Assembly (NCBI GenBank): GCA_937862815.1
Contig: CALMED010000007.1
Location: forward strand, 62,001-126,000
DNA length: 64,000 nucleotides
Reading direction: 5' to 3'
Source: an uncultured Chitinophagaceae bacterium
Lineage (GTDB): Bacteria > Bacteroidota > Bacteroidia > Chitinophagales > Chitinophagaceae
The notes under the pieces were generated by a model. It had not been told where the DNA came from. It searched no databases and saw only the letters and a list, made by a program, of their open reading frames with translations. The translations under genes and the position numbers were made by a program. Numbering within the stretch: position 1 is the stretch's first letter; every line of letters begins with the position of its first letter. Positions 48,981-57,135 of this stretch are shown here, piece after piece.

Positions 48981-50777
48981 ATGAAACTGTCAAAGGCCGC
49001 ATTGCTGGCAGCCTGGCTGCTGGTGCTGGGTACCGGTATATTGTACTATCCACGCTGGGAAAAAACCGGTACGGAAGCCACCCTCAGCTGGGACGTATTT
49101 GGCTATTACCTCTACCTGCCTGCCACCGTTATCTACGGCGATCTCCCGCAGCTGGGTTTCCGCGACAAAGTGCTTCGCAAATACCAGCCTACGCCCGACT
49201 TTCAACAGGCTTATCAGCATCCTTCGGGTAATTACGTCATCAAGTATCCCGCAGGACAGGCCGTGCTCATGGCGCCCTTCTTCCTGGCAGGGCATTACAT
49301 CGCCAAAAAGACCACCTACCTCAACGATGGCTTTTCTTATCCCTACCAGGCCTGCATCGGCATCGGCATGCTGTTCTATGCCTGTCTCGGCTTATGGGTG
49401 CTACGGAAAATTCTGTTGCGGTATTTCGATGAAGGCGCCACGGGCCTCACGCTGCTCACCGTGGCCTTTGCCACCAACTACCTCAACTATGCCGCCATTG
49501 ACGGGGCGATGACGCACAATACGCTGTTTACGCTCTATGCCCTGCTTGTGTGGACAACCATCCGTTTTTATGAAGCTCCTTCTCTGCTCCGGGCGGTACT
49601 CATCGGGGCATTGGTTGGACTCAACACACTGACCCGTCCTACAGAACTCTTATCGGTTGTGCTGCCCCTGTTCTGGGGCATCGGCTCCCTGCCCGGTCTG
49701 CGGGAACGCATTGGCTTTTTCCGTACCCACTACCGGTACCTCATTGCTGCGGCAATACCGCTCGTTTCCATAGGCAGCCTGCAACTGTTGTACTGGCACC
49801 ATGTAACGGGCAGTTGGCTGGTGTACAGTTATGAAGAGGGGTTCGACTGGACAAGTCCGCACTGGTGGGATGGATGGTTCAGCGTGAAAAGCGGCTGGCT
49901 CATCTACAGCCCGGCCATGGGGCTGGCGGTGATTGGGTTTGTGTTTCTTTACCGCCGGCATCGAACCCTGTTCCCGGCCGTTCTCTTGTTTTCCCTGGTG
50001 TTTGTGTATTTGTGCACGGCCTGGCAGAACTGGTGGTACGGCGGTAGCCTTGGCATCCGGGCCATGGTGCAGGCTTATGCTGTGCTGTCGCTTCCCCTCG
50101 CCGCTTTTTTTCAGTGGCTGCTGCAACGCCCCTTTGCGTGGCGGGCGGTAACGGGGGCCTTGCTGTTATTTTGTACGGTGTACAATGGCTGGCTTACACA
50201 CCAGGCCCATGCGGGCGGACTCCTGCGGCCGGGCGAGATGACGCCGGACTATTTACGCGCTATCTTCCTCCGCAACCAGGTGCAGCCGGAAGCGCAGTTC
50301 CTGCTCGATAACCCCCACGTATTGCTGCAGCCACCGGTGGCATCCACCGAAATCTTCCGCCACGATTTTGATGCCGATACCACCACGTCTACCACATCGC
50401 AGCCGGCCATCCGAGGGCGCAGTGCTTTTGTGAACGGTCCGCAGCAGTTCACCCCCGAACTTAATTTCTACCCACCGGCGGAGCGGGGGCGTGCCCGCTG
50501 GCTCCGTGCCTCGGCTTTGTTTTATGCGCCCGAAAAAGAATGGACCACCTGGCGCATGTGCCAGTTTGTAATGAAGTTTTACAACGGGGAACACCTGGTG
50601 CAATCGAATATGATACGCGTATTCCGTACACTGGAAGCCGGTGAAACACGCCGTTTGCACCTGGATGCCCGTATTCCGGAAGATGTATTCGACCGGGTGG
50701 CGGTTTTTCTCTGGAATGCCGGCAGCGAACGATTGGTGTTGATGGATGAACTGAAAGTATGGATGCTGGAAGACTGA
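48981..50777 (+). CDS. polytopic membrane protein, GT-C glycosyltransferase-like
   Basis: The 598-aa protein starts at the ATG at 48981, directly before the first hydrophobic helix. It has about ten to twelve transmembrane segments and a soluble C-terminal part of about 150 residues. The first periplasmic loop contains TLSWDVFGYYLYLPATVIYG; acidic residues in that loop are catalytic in GT-C enzymes using polyprenyl-phosphate sugars. ATNYLNYAAIDGAMTHNTLF and NTLTRPTELLS are further membrane blocks of this group. The sugar and acceptor are unknown. It ends directly at the stop codon of convergent trmD. Confidence 0.78.
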   Translation: MKLSKAALLAAWLLVLGTGILYYPRWEKTGTEATLSWDVFGYYLYLPATVIYGDLPQLGFRDKVLRKYQPTPDFQQAYQHPSGNYVIKYPAGQAVLMAPFFLAGHYIAKKTTYLNDGFSYPYQACIGIGMLFYACLGLWVLRKILLRYFDEGATGLTLLTVAFATNYLNYAAIDGAMTHNTLFTLYALLVWTTIRFYEAPSLLRAVLIGALVGLNTLTRPTELLSVVLPLFWGIGSLPGLRERIGFFRTHYRYLIAAAIPLVSIGSLQLLYWHHVTGSWLVYSYEEGFDWTSPHWWDGWFSVKSGWLIYSPAMGLAVIGFVFLYRRHRTLFPAVLLFSLVFVYLCTAWQNWWYGGSLGIRAMVQAYAVLSLPLAAFFQWLLQRPFAWRAVTGALLLFCTVYNGWLTHQAHAGGLLRPGEMTPDYLRAIFLRNQVQPEAQFLLDNPHVLLQPPVASTEIFRHDFDADTTTSTTSQPAIRGRSAFVNGPQQFTPELNFYPPAERGRARWLRASALFYAPEKEWTTWRMCQFVMKFYNGEHLVQSNMIRVFRTLEAGETRRLHLDARIPEDVFDRVAVFLWNAGSERLVLMDELKVWMLED

Positions 50778-51461
50778 TCACTCCTCGTCCTGCAGGAGGT
50801 CGGGCCGCCGGGCGCGGGTGCGCTGCAGCGCCTGTTCGTGCCGCCACTCTTCAATCTTTTTCAGATCGCCGCTGAGCAGGATCTCGGGCACCTGCCAGCC
50901 TTTGTAATCGGCCGGGCGTGTGTACACCGGCGGGGCCAGCAGGTTGTCCTGGAATGAATCGGTAAGGGCCGAGGTCTCATCATTCAGCACACCCGGAATC
51001 AAACGGCCAATGGCATCCACCAGTACGGCTGCGGCCAGTTCGCCCCCGCTCAGCACATAGTCGCCAATGGAAATTTCCTTTGTAACATAGTGTTCGCGGA
51101 TACGCTCGTCTATGCCTTTGTAATGCCCGCAGATCAGCAGGAGGTTTTGTTTGAGCGACAGTTGATTCACTGTTTTCTGCTGCAGGGGTACCCCGTCGGG
51201 TGTGAGGAAGATGATTTCATCAAACGGAGCAGTTGCCTGCAGTTCGAGGATGGCTTTCTCCAGTGGTTCACACATCATCACCATACCGGCACCGCCGCCG
51301 TACTGGTAATCGTCTACCTGCCCGTACTCGTTCACCGCCCAGCGGCGCAGGTGGTGTACGGAAACGGTGAGCAGCCCTTTGTCGCGTGCCCGCTTCAGGA
51401 TGCTGTGGCTGAACGGGCTTTCGAGCAGTTCGGGTAATACGGTGAGAATCTGGATGTGCAT
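50778..51461 (-). CDS. trmD: tRNA (guanine-N1-)-methyltransferase
   Basis: The 227-aa protein methylates G37 of tRNAs with CUN/CCN/CGG anticodons, preventing frameshifts. It shows the SPOUT trefoil-knot features: [19 protein letters not shown] (AdoMet side), [36 protein letters not shown] (split by the knot) and the C-terminal [23 protein letters not shown]. It is shorter at the C-terminus than E. coli TrmD, as is normal here. Its stop codon begins at the base after the convergent gene's stop. The S4-domain gene and the AbiEii pair lie upstream on the same strand. Confidence 0.97.
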   Translation of the reverse strand: MHIQILTVLPELLESPFSHSILKRARDKGLLTVSVHHLRRWAVNEYGQVDDYQYGGGAGMVMMCEPLEKAILELQATAPFDEIIFLTPDGVPLQQKTVNQLSLKQNLLLICGHYKGIDERIREHYVTKEISIGDYVLSGGELAAAVLVDAIGRLIPGVLNDETSALTDSFQDNLLAPPVYTRPADYKGWQVPEILLSGDLKKIEEWRHEQALQRTRARRPDLLQDEE

Positions 51462-51504
51462 AGCGGCAAAGATACTTCTTGCCGGGTATGTCCGGAAGAA
51501 GGAA

Positions 51505-51891
51505 TCAGTCGGTCATGAACTCATCGAGGTCGCGCCGCTCTTTCTTGGTGGGCCGCCCCACTTTACTAAGCCGCTTGCCGGTGTGGAAGGAGGATGCGAT
51601 GGACTGCATCCGTTCCAGTTCTTCGGCCGGGGTGATGTCAACATAGTACTTAATGACTTCGCTGTAGGCCATGCGGTTATGGAGCAGGCCGGTGACCTTG
51701 ATGCGCCAGCGTTTGGCTTCTGTTTTCACTTCGTATTCATCGCCCACCGCCACCGGGCGGGATGCTTTGCAGGCATCGCCGTTGTATTTCACCTTGCCGC
51801 TTTCGCATGCCGCCGCCGCCTGGCTCCGGGTTTTGAAGAGCCGGATGGACCAGAGGTATTTGTCGATGCGGAGTTTTTCTTTTTCGGGCAT
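51505..51891 (-). CDS. S4-domain RNA-binding protein (Hsp15/HslR-like)
   Basis: The 128-aa protein begins with [32 protein letters not shown], the S4 RNA-binding fold, and has a basic C-terminal tail ([17 protein letters not shown]). This is the Hsp15/HslR type, which binds free 50S subunits carrying stalled peptidyl-tRNA. It lies between trmD and the AbiEii gene on the same strand; only one base separates its start from the AbiEii stop. Part of its transcription may come from the AbiEii promoter. Confidence 0.92.
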   Translation of the reverse strand: MPEKEKLRIDKYLWSIRLFKTRSQAAAACESGKVKYNGDACKASRPVAVGDEYEVKTEAKRWRIKVTGLLHNRMAYSEVIKYYVDITPAEELERMQSIASSFHTGKRLSKVGRPTKKERRDLDEFMTD

Positions 51892-51892
51892 A

Positions 51893-52501
51893 TTAAAAGT
51901 TTCTGGCTTCTTTACGGATGCGATCTTTTAAGTATTGCCAGTTGTACTCAAAAAAGCAAACAGGATCCTGGTCGTTTTCAGCATCCTCAAAATAAAATAA
52001 ATTTCTGATCGCCAGTTCAGGTGTTGCACGTGGGTATTTTCGTAAAAATGCTTCCAACATTTCTGTCAGACTATAATACTCCAGCAAGCAGTAAATGTCA
52101 ATAAAATCTCTTTTTTTGCCACGGGCAGTTATGGCACCGATTTTCATCGCAGCTATCTCCAGTAACGAGCCCATCCTGATACCCTCAATTTGAACAGGTT
52201 TGTCAATCAGTTCAGCTGGCTGAAAGACAAAATCACTTTTAATTTGATCAATCTGCAATAGCAGCGCATGTCGCAGCTGGGTTCGGACAGAAACATTGAA
52301 ATCAAGTTCCAGCGAAGTTAATAGGTCGGGAACATTGAATGGCTTGTGTGTAAATAAGTCAATATCTGTAGATGTCCGGTGACCCAGTTGCAATGCCAGA
52401 GCAGTGCCGCCCACCAGAAGAAAAGACTGCAGGTAGTCCTTTTTCTGAAGCGCTGCAATCAGAGATAAGGTATGGGGTTCAATTGTTTTTCTTTGTAGCA
52501 T
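51893..52501 (-). CDS. AbiEii-like nucleotidyltransferase, toxin candidate
   Basis: The 202-aa protein has the AbiEii/AbiGii nucleotidyltransferase signature LVGGTALALQLGHRTSTDIDLF (residues about 28-49) with the Asp pair of DNT-type toxins, then KSDFVFQPAELID, and a lysine-rich ISARGKKRDFIDIY-like block (ITARGKKRDFIDIYCLLEYY) that contains the conserved KxRDxxD feature. Members transfer nucleotides to tRNA 3' ends in AbiE systems. Its first 43 bp overlap the partner gene at 52459. Composition is more AT-rich than the flanking trmD and nitrilase genes, suggesting transfer. Confidence 0.88.
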   Translation of the reverse strand: MLQRKTIEPHTLSLIAALQKKDYLQSFLLVGGTALALQLGHRTSTDIDLFTHKPFNVPDLLTSLELDFNVSVRTQLRHALLLQIDQIKSDFVFQPAELIDKPVQIEGIRMGSLLEIAAMKIGAITARGKKRDFIDIYCLLEYYSLTEMLEAFLRKYPRATPELAIRNLFYFEDAENDQDPVCFFEYNWQYLKDRIRKEARNF

Positions 52502-52746
52502 CGCATGTTTTCTAAAGGAATTTCAAAATAGCCACTCACAAAATGCATCGTGTGCTCGCTGAACCAACGGGCGTTTTTTGCTGCAATACAGATTTGTTCT
52601 CTGCCATATAATTGTATTAGTTCCTTTAATTCACTCCATGATCCTCTTTCAAGCACACGTTCGATGATAGATTGCTTATTTACTTGCACATCCAACGTAT
52701 CTGTATTGGTATCCCAAAAAAGATGTTTGTTTTCAAGAAAGCCCAT
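52459..52746 (-). CDS. DUF6922-like partner of AbiEii, antitoxin candidate
   Basis: The 95-aa protein starts GFLENKHLFWDTNTDTLDVQ and continues with QSIIERVLERGSWSELKELI and FVSGYFEIPLENMRCYK. This matches the small DUF6922-type proteins that precede AbiEii-like genes in Bacteroidota; the FWD and the helical RG.W.EL blocks are the recurring features. It overlaps the toxin-like gene by 43 bp and comes first, the usual order when the first product is the antitoxin. Whether it neutralises the toxin by binding or by regulating is unknown. Confidence 0.75.
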   Translation of the reverse strand: MGFLENKHLFWDTNTDTLDVQVNKQSIIERVLERGSWSELKELIQLYGREQICIAAKNARWFSEHTMHFVSGYFEIPLENMRCYKEKQLNPIPYL

Positions 52747-52965
52747 ATTACAAAATTAATCTGTTGTGCTGTTGAATTAAGTTGGTTTTCAATAATGCGC
52801 TCAGTGAATTTCTGTTCTTTATTTCATTGACACTTTAGTTTCACTATTTTAACACAGCATCCACAAAGATTTTACAGAAAAAGACAAGGAGTTTTTTGCA
52901 TTTTAAATAAATTAATTAATACGCAGCAAAGTTAAAAAAATCAAAACCAAAGCAGTCGGATACCC
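52747..52965. other. 219-bp AT-rich intergenic region
   Basis: Between the toxin-antitoxin-like pair and the nitrilase fusion gene. Apart from the -7 element at 52751-52758 there is no recognisable site and no coding frame. Confidence 0.55.
52751..52758 (-). promoter_or_regulatory. -7 element directly before the DUF6922-like gene
   Basis: On the minus strand TAATTTTG is an exact TAnnTTTG match only 4 bp before the start codon, which would give an almost leaderless mRNA. A -33 element is not evident. Confidence 0.35.
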
Positions 52966-54501
52966 TCATCCATCTGTCCTTTTTCCCAGCAACTCCAGCC
53001 GGTACAGGTCCAGCCGCCGGTCTTTCATGTTCTGCACACTGCCATATTCATGCAGTTCATCCAGCAGGGTGAGGTCCACGTCGCTCACTACAATCATCTC
53101 GGTATTGGGGGTGGCTTCGGCCTTGATGCCATTCACCGGGAAGGCGAAGTCGGACGGCGTGAACACAGCCGATTGGGCAAACTGCAGATCCATGTTGTGC
53201 ACCTTGGGCAGATTGCCCACGTTGCCGGCAATGGCCACAAAGCATTCGTTTTCGATGGCGCGTGCCTGGGCGCAGTAGCGCACCCGGTTGTAGGCATTCT
53301 GCGTATCGGTAAGGAAAGGAACGAAAAGAATTTTCATGCCCTGGTCGGCCAGCAGCCGGCCCAGTTCCGGGAACTCCACATCGTAACAGATCAGCATGCC
53401 CACTTTGCCGCAGTCGGATTCAATCAACGGCAGTTTATCGCCTCCTTTCATCCCCCATTCATATTCTTCCGAAGGGGTGGGATGAATTTTATCGTAGCTG
53501 TCGATGCGCCCGTCGCGGTGCAGAAAATATGCGGTGTTGTACAGCGAGTCGTTGCGTATCTCCGGCATGCTGCCGGCTATGATGTTTACGTTGTAGGAGA
53601 TGGCGAGGCGGGAAATTTCCTTCACCAGCGGTTCGGTGTAGTTGGCCAACTGGCGGATGGCTTTGTGGCCCGGGAGGTGGTTGTACTTGCCCATCAGCGG
53701 GGCGTTGAATAATTCAGGTAGCACCGCGAAATCGGATTCGTAGTCGCTCACGGCATCTATGAAGTACTCGATGTTGTTCACCAGTTCTTCCAGCTGGTCC
53801 ATGGGACGCATCTGCCACTGGATGAGCCCGATACGCACGGACTCTTTTTTGCCTTTGATGGCACTGAAGGTACGCTCGTAAAACACGTTGTACCACACCA
53901 GCAGGGTGGCATACCCCATGGATTCGTTGTCTTCGGGGAGATAGTTGTGAATCACCTTCTTGATCTGGAAATCGTTGGCCAGCTGAAAGCTGAGGGTGGG
54001 GTCGTAGATGTCGCGTTTTTTTACCTGCTCAATGTATTCGCGTGGTGTGATCTTATCCGCATATTTGTGGTAATTGGGAATCCGTCCGCCCGCCATAATA
54101 GCCCGCAGGTTCAGGCGTTCGCAAATAACCTTGCGGGTGTCGTACAGCCGGCGTGCCAGGCGCATACCGCGGTAGTCGGGGTGAATGAATACTTCGATGC
54201 CGTACAATACATCCCCGTCGGGATCATGCGTACCAAAGGAAAAATCACCCGTGATCTGCCGGTACGTGTGGCTGTCGCCAAAACGTTTGCTTTCCACAAT
54301 GAGGGAAAGGGCACAGCCTACCACTTTCTGGTCTACCGTGATGCAGATCTGTCCGTCCGGAAATTTCTCAATCAGCCGTGCCAGGGCTTCCTCCTTCCAG
54401 TACTGCCCACCCAGGCTGGCATAGGCCCGGATCATGGATTCTTTCAGTTGCTGGTAATCTTCAATTGTGAGGTTTCTGACTTCAATCTGAGCGGTATCCA
54501 T
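52966..54501 (-). CDS. GNAT acetyltransferase-nitrilase fusion protein
   Basis: The 511-aa protein joins an N-terminal GNAT domain (residues about 5-215; IEVFIHPDYRGMRLARRLYD is the acetyl-CoA loop) to a carbon-nitrogen hydrolase (about 222-500). The nitrilase triad is visible: Glu in AVLPELFNAPLM, Lys in YDKIHPTPSEEY and Cys in GMLICYDVEFPELGR. Such fusions are found in several bacterial groups and in carbon-nitrogen hydrolase subfamilies of unknown substrate; the GNAT half could act on the amine product. The gene is monocistronic. The neighbouring toxin-like pair is unrelated. Confidence 0.93.
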   Translation of the reverse strand: MDTAQIEVRNLTIEDYQQLKESMIRAYASLGGQYWKEEALARLIEKFPDGQICITVDQKVVGCALSLIVESKRFGDSHTYRQITGDFSFGTHDPDGDVLYGIEVFIHPDYRGMRLARRLYDTRKVICERLNLRAIMAGGRIPNYHKYADKITPREYIEQVKKRDIYDPTLSFQLANDFQIKKVIHNYLPEDNESMGYATLLVWYNVFYERTFSAIKGKKESVRIGLIQWQMRPMDQLEELVNNIEYFIDAVSDYESDFAVLPELFNAPLMGKYNHLPGHKAIRQLANYTEPLVKEISRLAISYNVNIIAGSMPEIRNDSLYNTAYFLHRDGRIDSYDKIHPTPSEEYEWGMKGGDKLPLIESDCGKVGMLICYDVEFPELGRLLADQGMKILFVPFLTDTQNAYNRVRYCAQARAIENECFVAIAGNVGNLPKVHNMDLQFAQSAVFTPSDFAFPVNGIKAEATPNTEMIVVSDVDLTLLDELHEYGSVQNMKDRRLDLYRLELLGKRTDG

Positions 54502-54557
54502 ATCCTTTCATTTTGCGGTGAATGTGTTGCGGTGCTGTCAGGTAACCCTGTTACTGT

Positions 54558-55502
54558 TCATTGTGCCAGGATGGTTTGCAGGATGAACAGGGCATAGAGT
54601 AAGGTAAACACCGTTCCTTCCCAGATGGAAATCCGTTTGTCCTGTGCCAGGAGGTAAAACAGGAATCCGCTGGCGGCCATCACCGGCAGCGAAAAGCCCA
54701 GCAATTCCGGCGGAACGGTGATGCTGCCGAAAAAGGAGGCGACGGAAGGTATCACCAGCGAGTTGAAAACGCTGGAACCCAGGATGTTTCCGATGGCCAT
54801 CTCCGCCTTACCCTGCCGGATAGCCGAAATGTTAACGGCCAGTTCGGGGAGGGTAGTGCCCAGCGACAGCAGGGTAAGCGCGATGATAGCATGCGGTATC
54901 TGCAGGCTCACGGCAATTTTCTCAATGGATGAGATGGTTAACTCTGCCCCGAAGTAGATACCGCCTGCGGTAAGTGCCAGCAGTCCCACATGTTTCCACG
55001 GGGTGGGGAGAGGGCCGTCCGGCGAAGGGAGGGAGAGCGCCGAAACATCTTCTTTTTCTCCCCGTATCAGGTAAATACTGTAGAGAATATAGATGATGAG
55101 CCCGATAAAGGCTTCGTAGTACACAATTACGCCGTCGTAGGCAATCATGTACAAATAGAAAAAGCTGCCCAGCAGAAAATGCAGGTCAATCTGAATATAC
55201 GTGCTGCCCAGCTGGATGTTCCTGCGGTGCACCAGCGCAGCGATGCCGGTGATGAGCAGCAGGTTGGAAATGTTGGCGCCGATGATGTTACCCGGCAGTA
55301 TTTCTGAAACACCTTTGCGCACCGATAAAATACCGGAAATCAACTCCGGCAGCGATGTGCCGATACCCACGATAAAGATGCCGATCACAAAGCCGGGCAG
55401 CTTCATCCAGGCCCCTATTTTCTCTGCCGAGTTGGTAAACAGGCGCGCCGAAGTGAGCAGGAGTGCAAGTGAAGCAATGAAGATGAGCAGCTGAACGAAC
55501 AT
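54558..55502 (-). CDS. calcium/sodium antiporter (CaCA family, YrbG-like)
   Basis: The 314-aa protein has ten hydrophobic segments in two homologous halves. The alpha-repeats are visible: GIGTSLPELISGILSVRKGV with GNIIGANISNLLLI in the first half, and LGTTLPELAVNISAIRQG with GNILGSSVFNSLVI in the second. These hold the cation-binding site. The family exchanges calcium for sodium or protons across the inner membrane. The starts of this gene and the nearby amidohydrolase gene are about 150 bp apart and divergent. Confidence 0.94.
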   Translation of the reverse strand: MFVQLLIFIASLALLLTSARLFTNSAEKIGAWMKLPGFVIGIFIVGIGTSLPELISGILSVRKGVSEILPGNIIGANISNLLLITGIAALVHRRNIQLGSTYIQIDLHFLLGSFFYLYMIAYDGVIVYYEAFIGLIIYILYSIYLIRGEKEDVSALSLPSPDGPLPTPWKHVGLLALTAGGIYFGAELTISSIEKIAVSLQIPHAIIALTLLSLGTTLPELAVNISAIRQGKAEMAIGNILGSSVFNSLVIPSVASFFGSITVPPELLGFSLPVMAASGFLFYLLAQDKRISIWEGTVFTLLYALFILQTILAQ

Positions 55503-55654
55503 GCCGGAACTTTTTTGGATGAAGCCAATGCGGCAGCAGGAATGTGCCTGTATGTTATAAAGGTACTTTGTTTTGCCGGAACGGCCCCTGCTGCATCCTG
55601 CTCATCTTCTGCATTTCATTCGGCGGGACACCTAAACTTCCGTACCTTTCTTTC

Positions 55655-56950
55655 ATGAGAATAACCGCCATCATCTGCCTGCTGCTGGGCAGCCTGTCTG
55701 CCTTGCAGGCACAACGCACACTTCTTCATTGTGGCCGCCTGGTGGATACCCGTGAGGGAACGGTCCGCAGCCAGGTAACCGTCATCATATCCGGTACCTC
55801 CATTACAGACGTGGTGCCGGGTTATGCGGCCGTAGCGGCCGGCGACCGGGTGGTGGACCTGCGCAGCAAAACGGTGCTGCCGGGACTGATGGACATGCAC
55901 GTACACATGGAAACGGAAACACGGCGGGGCAATGCCATTGACCGCTTCACGTTCAACCCTTCCGATTTCGCGTTTCAGAGCACGCTGTTTGCCCGCACCA
56001 CCCTCCTGGCCGGCTTTACCACCGTGCGGGACCTCGGCGGTTCGGGTGTTAACATCTCCCTGCGCAACGCCATCAACCGGGGCTGGGTTACGGGACCCCG
56101 CATCTTTACGGCCGGTAAATCCATTGCCACCACGGGCGGCCATGCCGATCCCACCAACGGCTACCGCAAAGACCTGATGGGTGATCCCGGTCCCAACGAA
56201 GGCGTGATCAACGGACCGGCGGATGCCTGGCACGCTGTTCGCCAGCGGTACAAAGACGGCAGCGACTGCATTAAGATCACCGCTACGGGCGGTGTGCTGA
56301 GCCAGGCAAAAGATGGATCCGGTCCCCAGTTCACCGAAGAGGAAGTGCGGGCCGTGGTTACAGCCGCCAAAGACTATGGTTTTCACGTGGCCGCCCATGC
56401 CCATGGAGCCGAAGGCATCAAGCGGGCCATCCGGGGCGGTGTACACAGCATTGAGCATGGGACGTATATGGATGATGAAGCTATCGCCCTGGCCATTCAG
56501 CATGGTGCCTGGCTGGTGCCCACCATCACTGCCGGAAAGAGTACGGGGGACAGTGCCCGTATTCCCGGTTATTACACCGACATCGTAACGCCCAAAGCGT
56601 TGGTGGTGGGTCCGCGTATCCAGGCCACTTTTGCCAAAGCCTGGAAAGCCGGTGTGAAGATTGCCTTTGGCACTGATGCAGGTGTATTCTCCCACGGGAA
56701 GAACTGGATGGAGTTTGTTTACATGACTGAAGCCGGCATGCCGCCGATGGAAGCACTGCTCAGCGCCACCCGCAACGCGGCCCAGTTACTGGGTATGTGG
56801 GACCGGCTCGGGAGCATAGAAAAGGGTAAGCTGGCCGATATCATTGCTGTAGACGGCGACCCCCTCCGCGACATGCGGGTTATGGAAAAAGTGGTGTTTG
56901 TGATGAAGGAAGGGAAGGTGTACAAGCAGGACGGGCAACCAGTCTTCTGA
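55655..56950 (+). CDS. secreted amidohydrolase (prolidase-like)
   Basis: The 431-aa protein starts at the ATG at 55655, directly before a signal peptide (LLLGSLSALQAQ). It is a metal-dependent amidohydrolase with GLMDMHVHME (His82, His84), the probable carboxylated lysine in SDCIKITATGGVLS, then HVAAHAHGAEG, HSIEHGTYMDD and AFGTDAGVFSHG for the remaining ligands. The pattern with GHADPTNG and MTEAGMPPMEALLSATRNAA is that of Xaa-Pro or Xaa-Arg dipeptidase-like proteins. It works outside the cytoplasm, likely on small peptides. A long hairpin lies between it and the convergent dipeptidase gene. Confidence 0.92.
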   Translation: MRITAIICLLLGSLSALQAQRTLLHCGRLVDTREGTVRSQVTVIISGTSITDVVPGYAAVAAGDRVVDLRSKTVLPGLMDMHVHMETETRRGNAIDRFTFNPSDFAFQSTLFARTTLLAGFTTVRDLGGSGVNISLRNAINRGWVTGPRIFTAGKSIATTGGHADPTNGYRKDLMGDPGPNEGVINGPADAWHAVRQRYKDGSDCIKITATGGVLSQAKDGSGPQFTEEEVRAVVTAAKDYGFHVAAHAHGAEGIKRAIRGGVHSIEHGTYMDDEAIALAIQHGAWLVPTITAGKSTGDSARIPGYYTDIVTPKALVVGPRIQATFAKAWKAGVKIAFGTDAGVFSHGKNWMEFVYMTEAGMPPMEALLSATRNAAQLLGMWDRLGSIEKGKLADIIAVDGDPLRDMRVMEKVVFVMKEGKVYKQDGQPVF

Positions 56951-56988
56951 TGCGGGCCCCGTCATCAGTACCTCTACACGATCACCAT

Positions 56989-57071
56989 AAAAAAAGAACT
57001 GCGTGACAAAAGCCGTGCGGTGGGAAAAAGGTGAAATCAATTTTTCCACTATCATGCCTGATACGCAGTTC
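56989..57071 (-). terminator. two-stem terminator after the M20 dipeptidase gene
   Basis: On the minus strand GAACTGCGT (57071-57063 complement) pairs with ACGCAGTTC (complement of 57004-56996), followed by seven T. Inside the loop a second stem GGAAAAA/TTTTTCC (57023-57047) is present, so the transcript end may fold as a nested structure. Confidence 0.65.
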
Positions 57072-57135
57072 CATCCGGCAGAAACCATCTGCTTCCCTGC
57101 CGTGTAATATCTCCCCGTTTTTCAAAAGGGAATGC

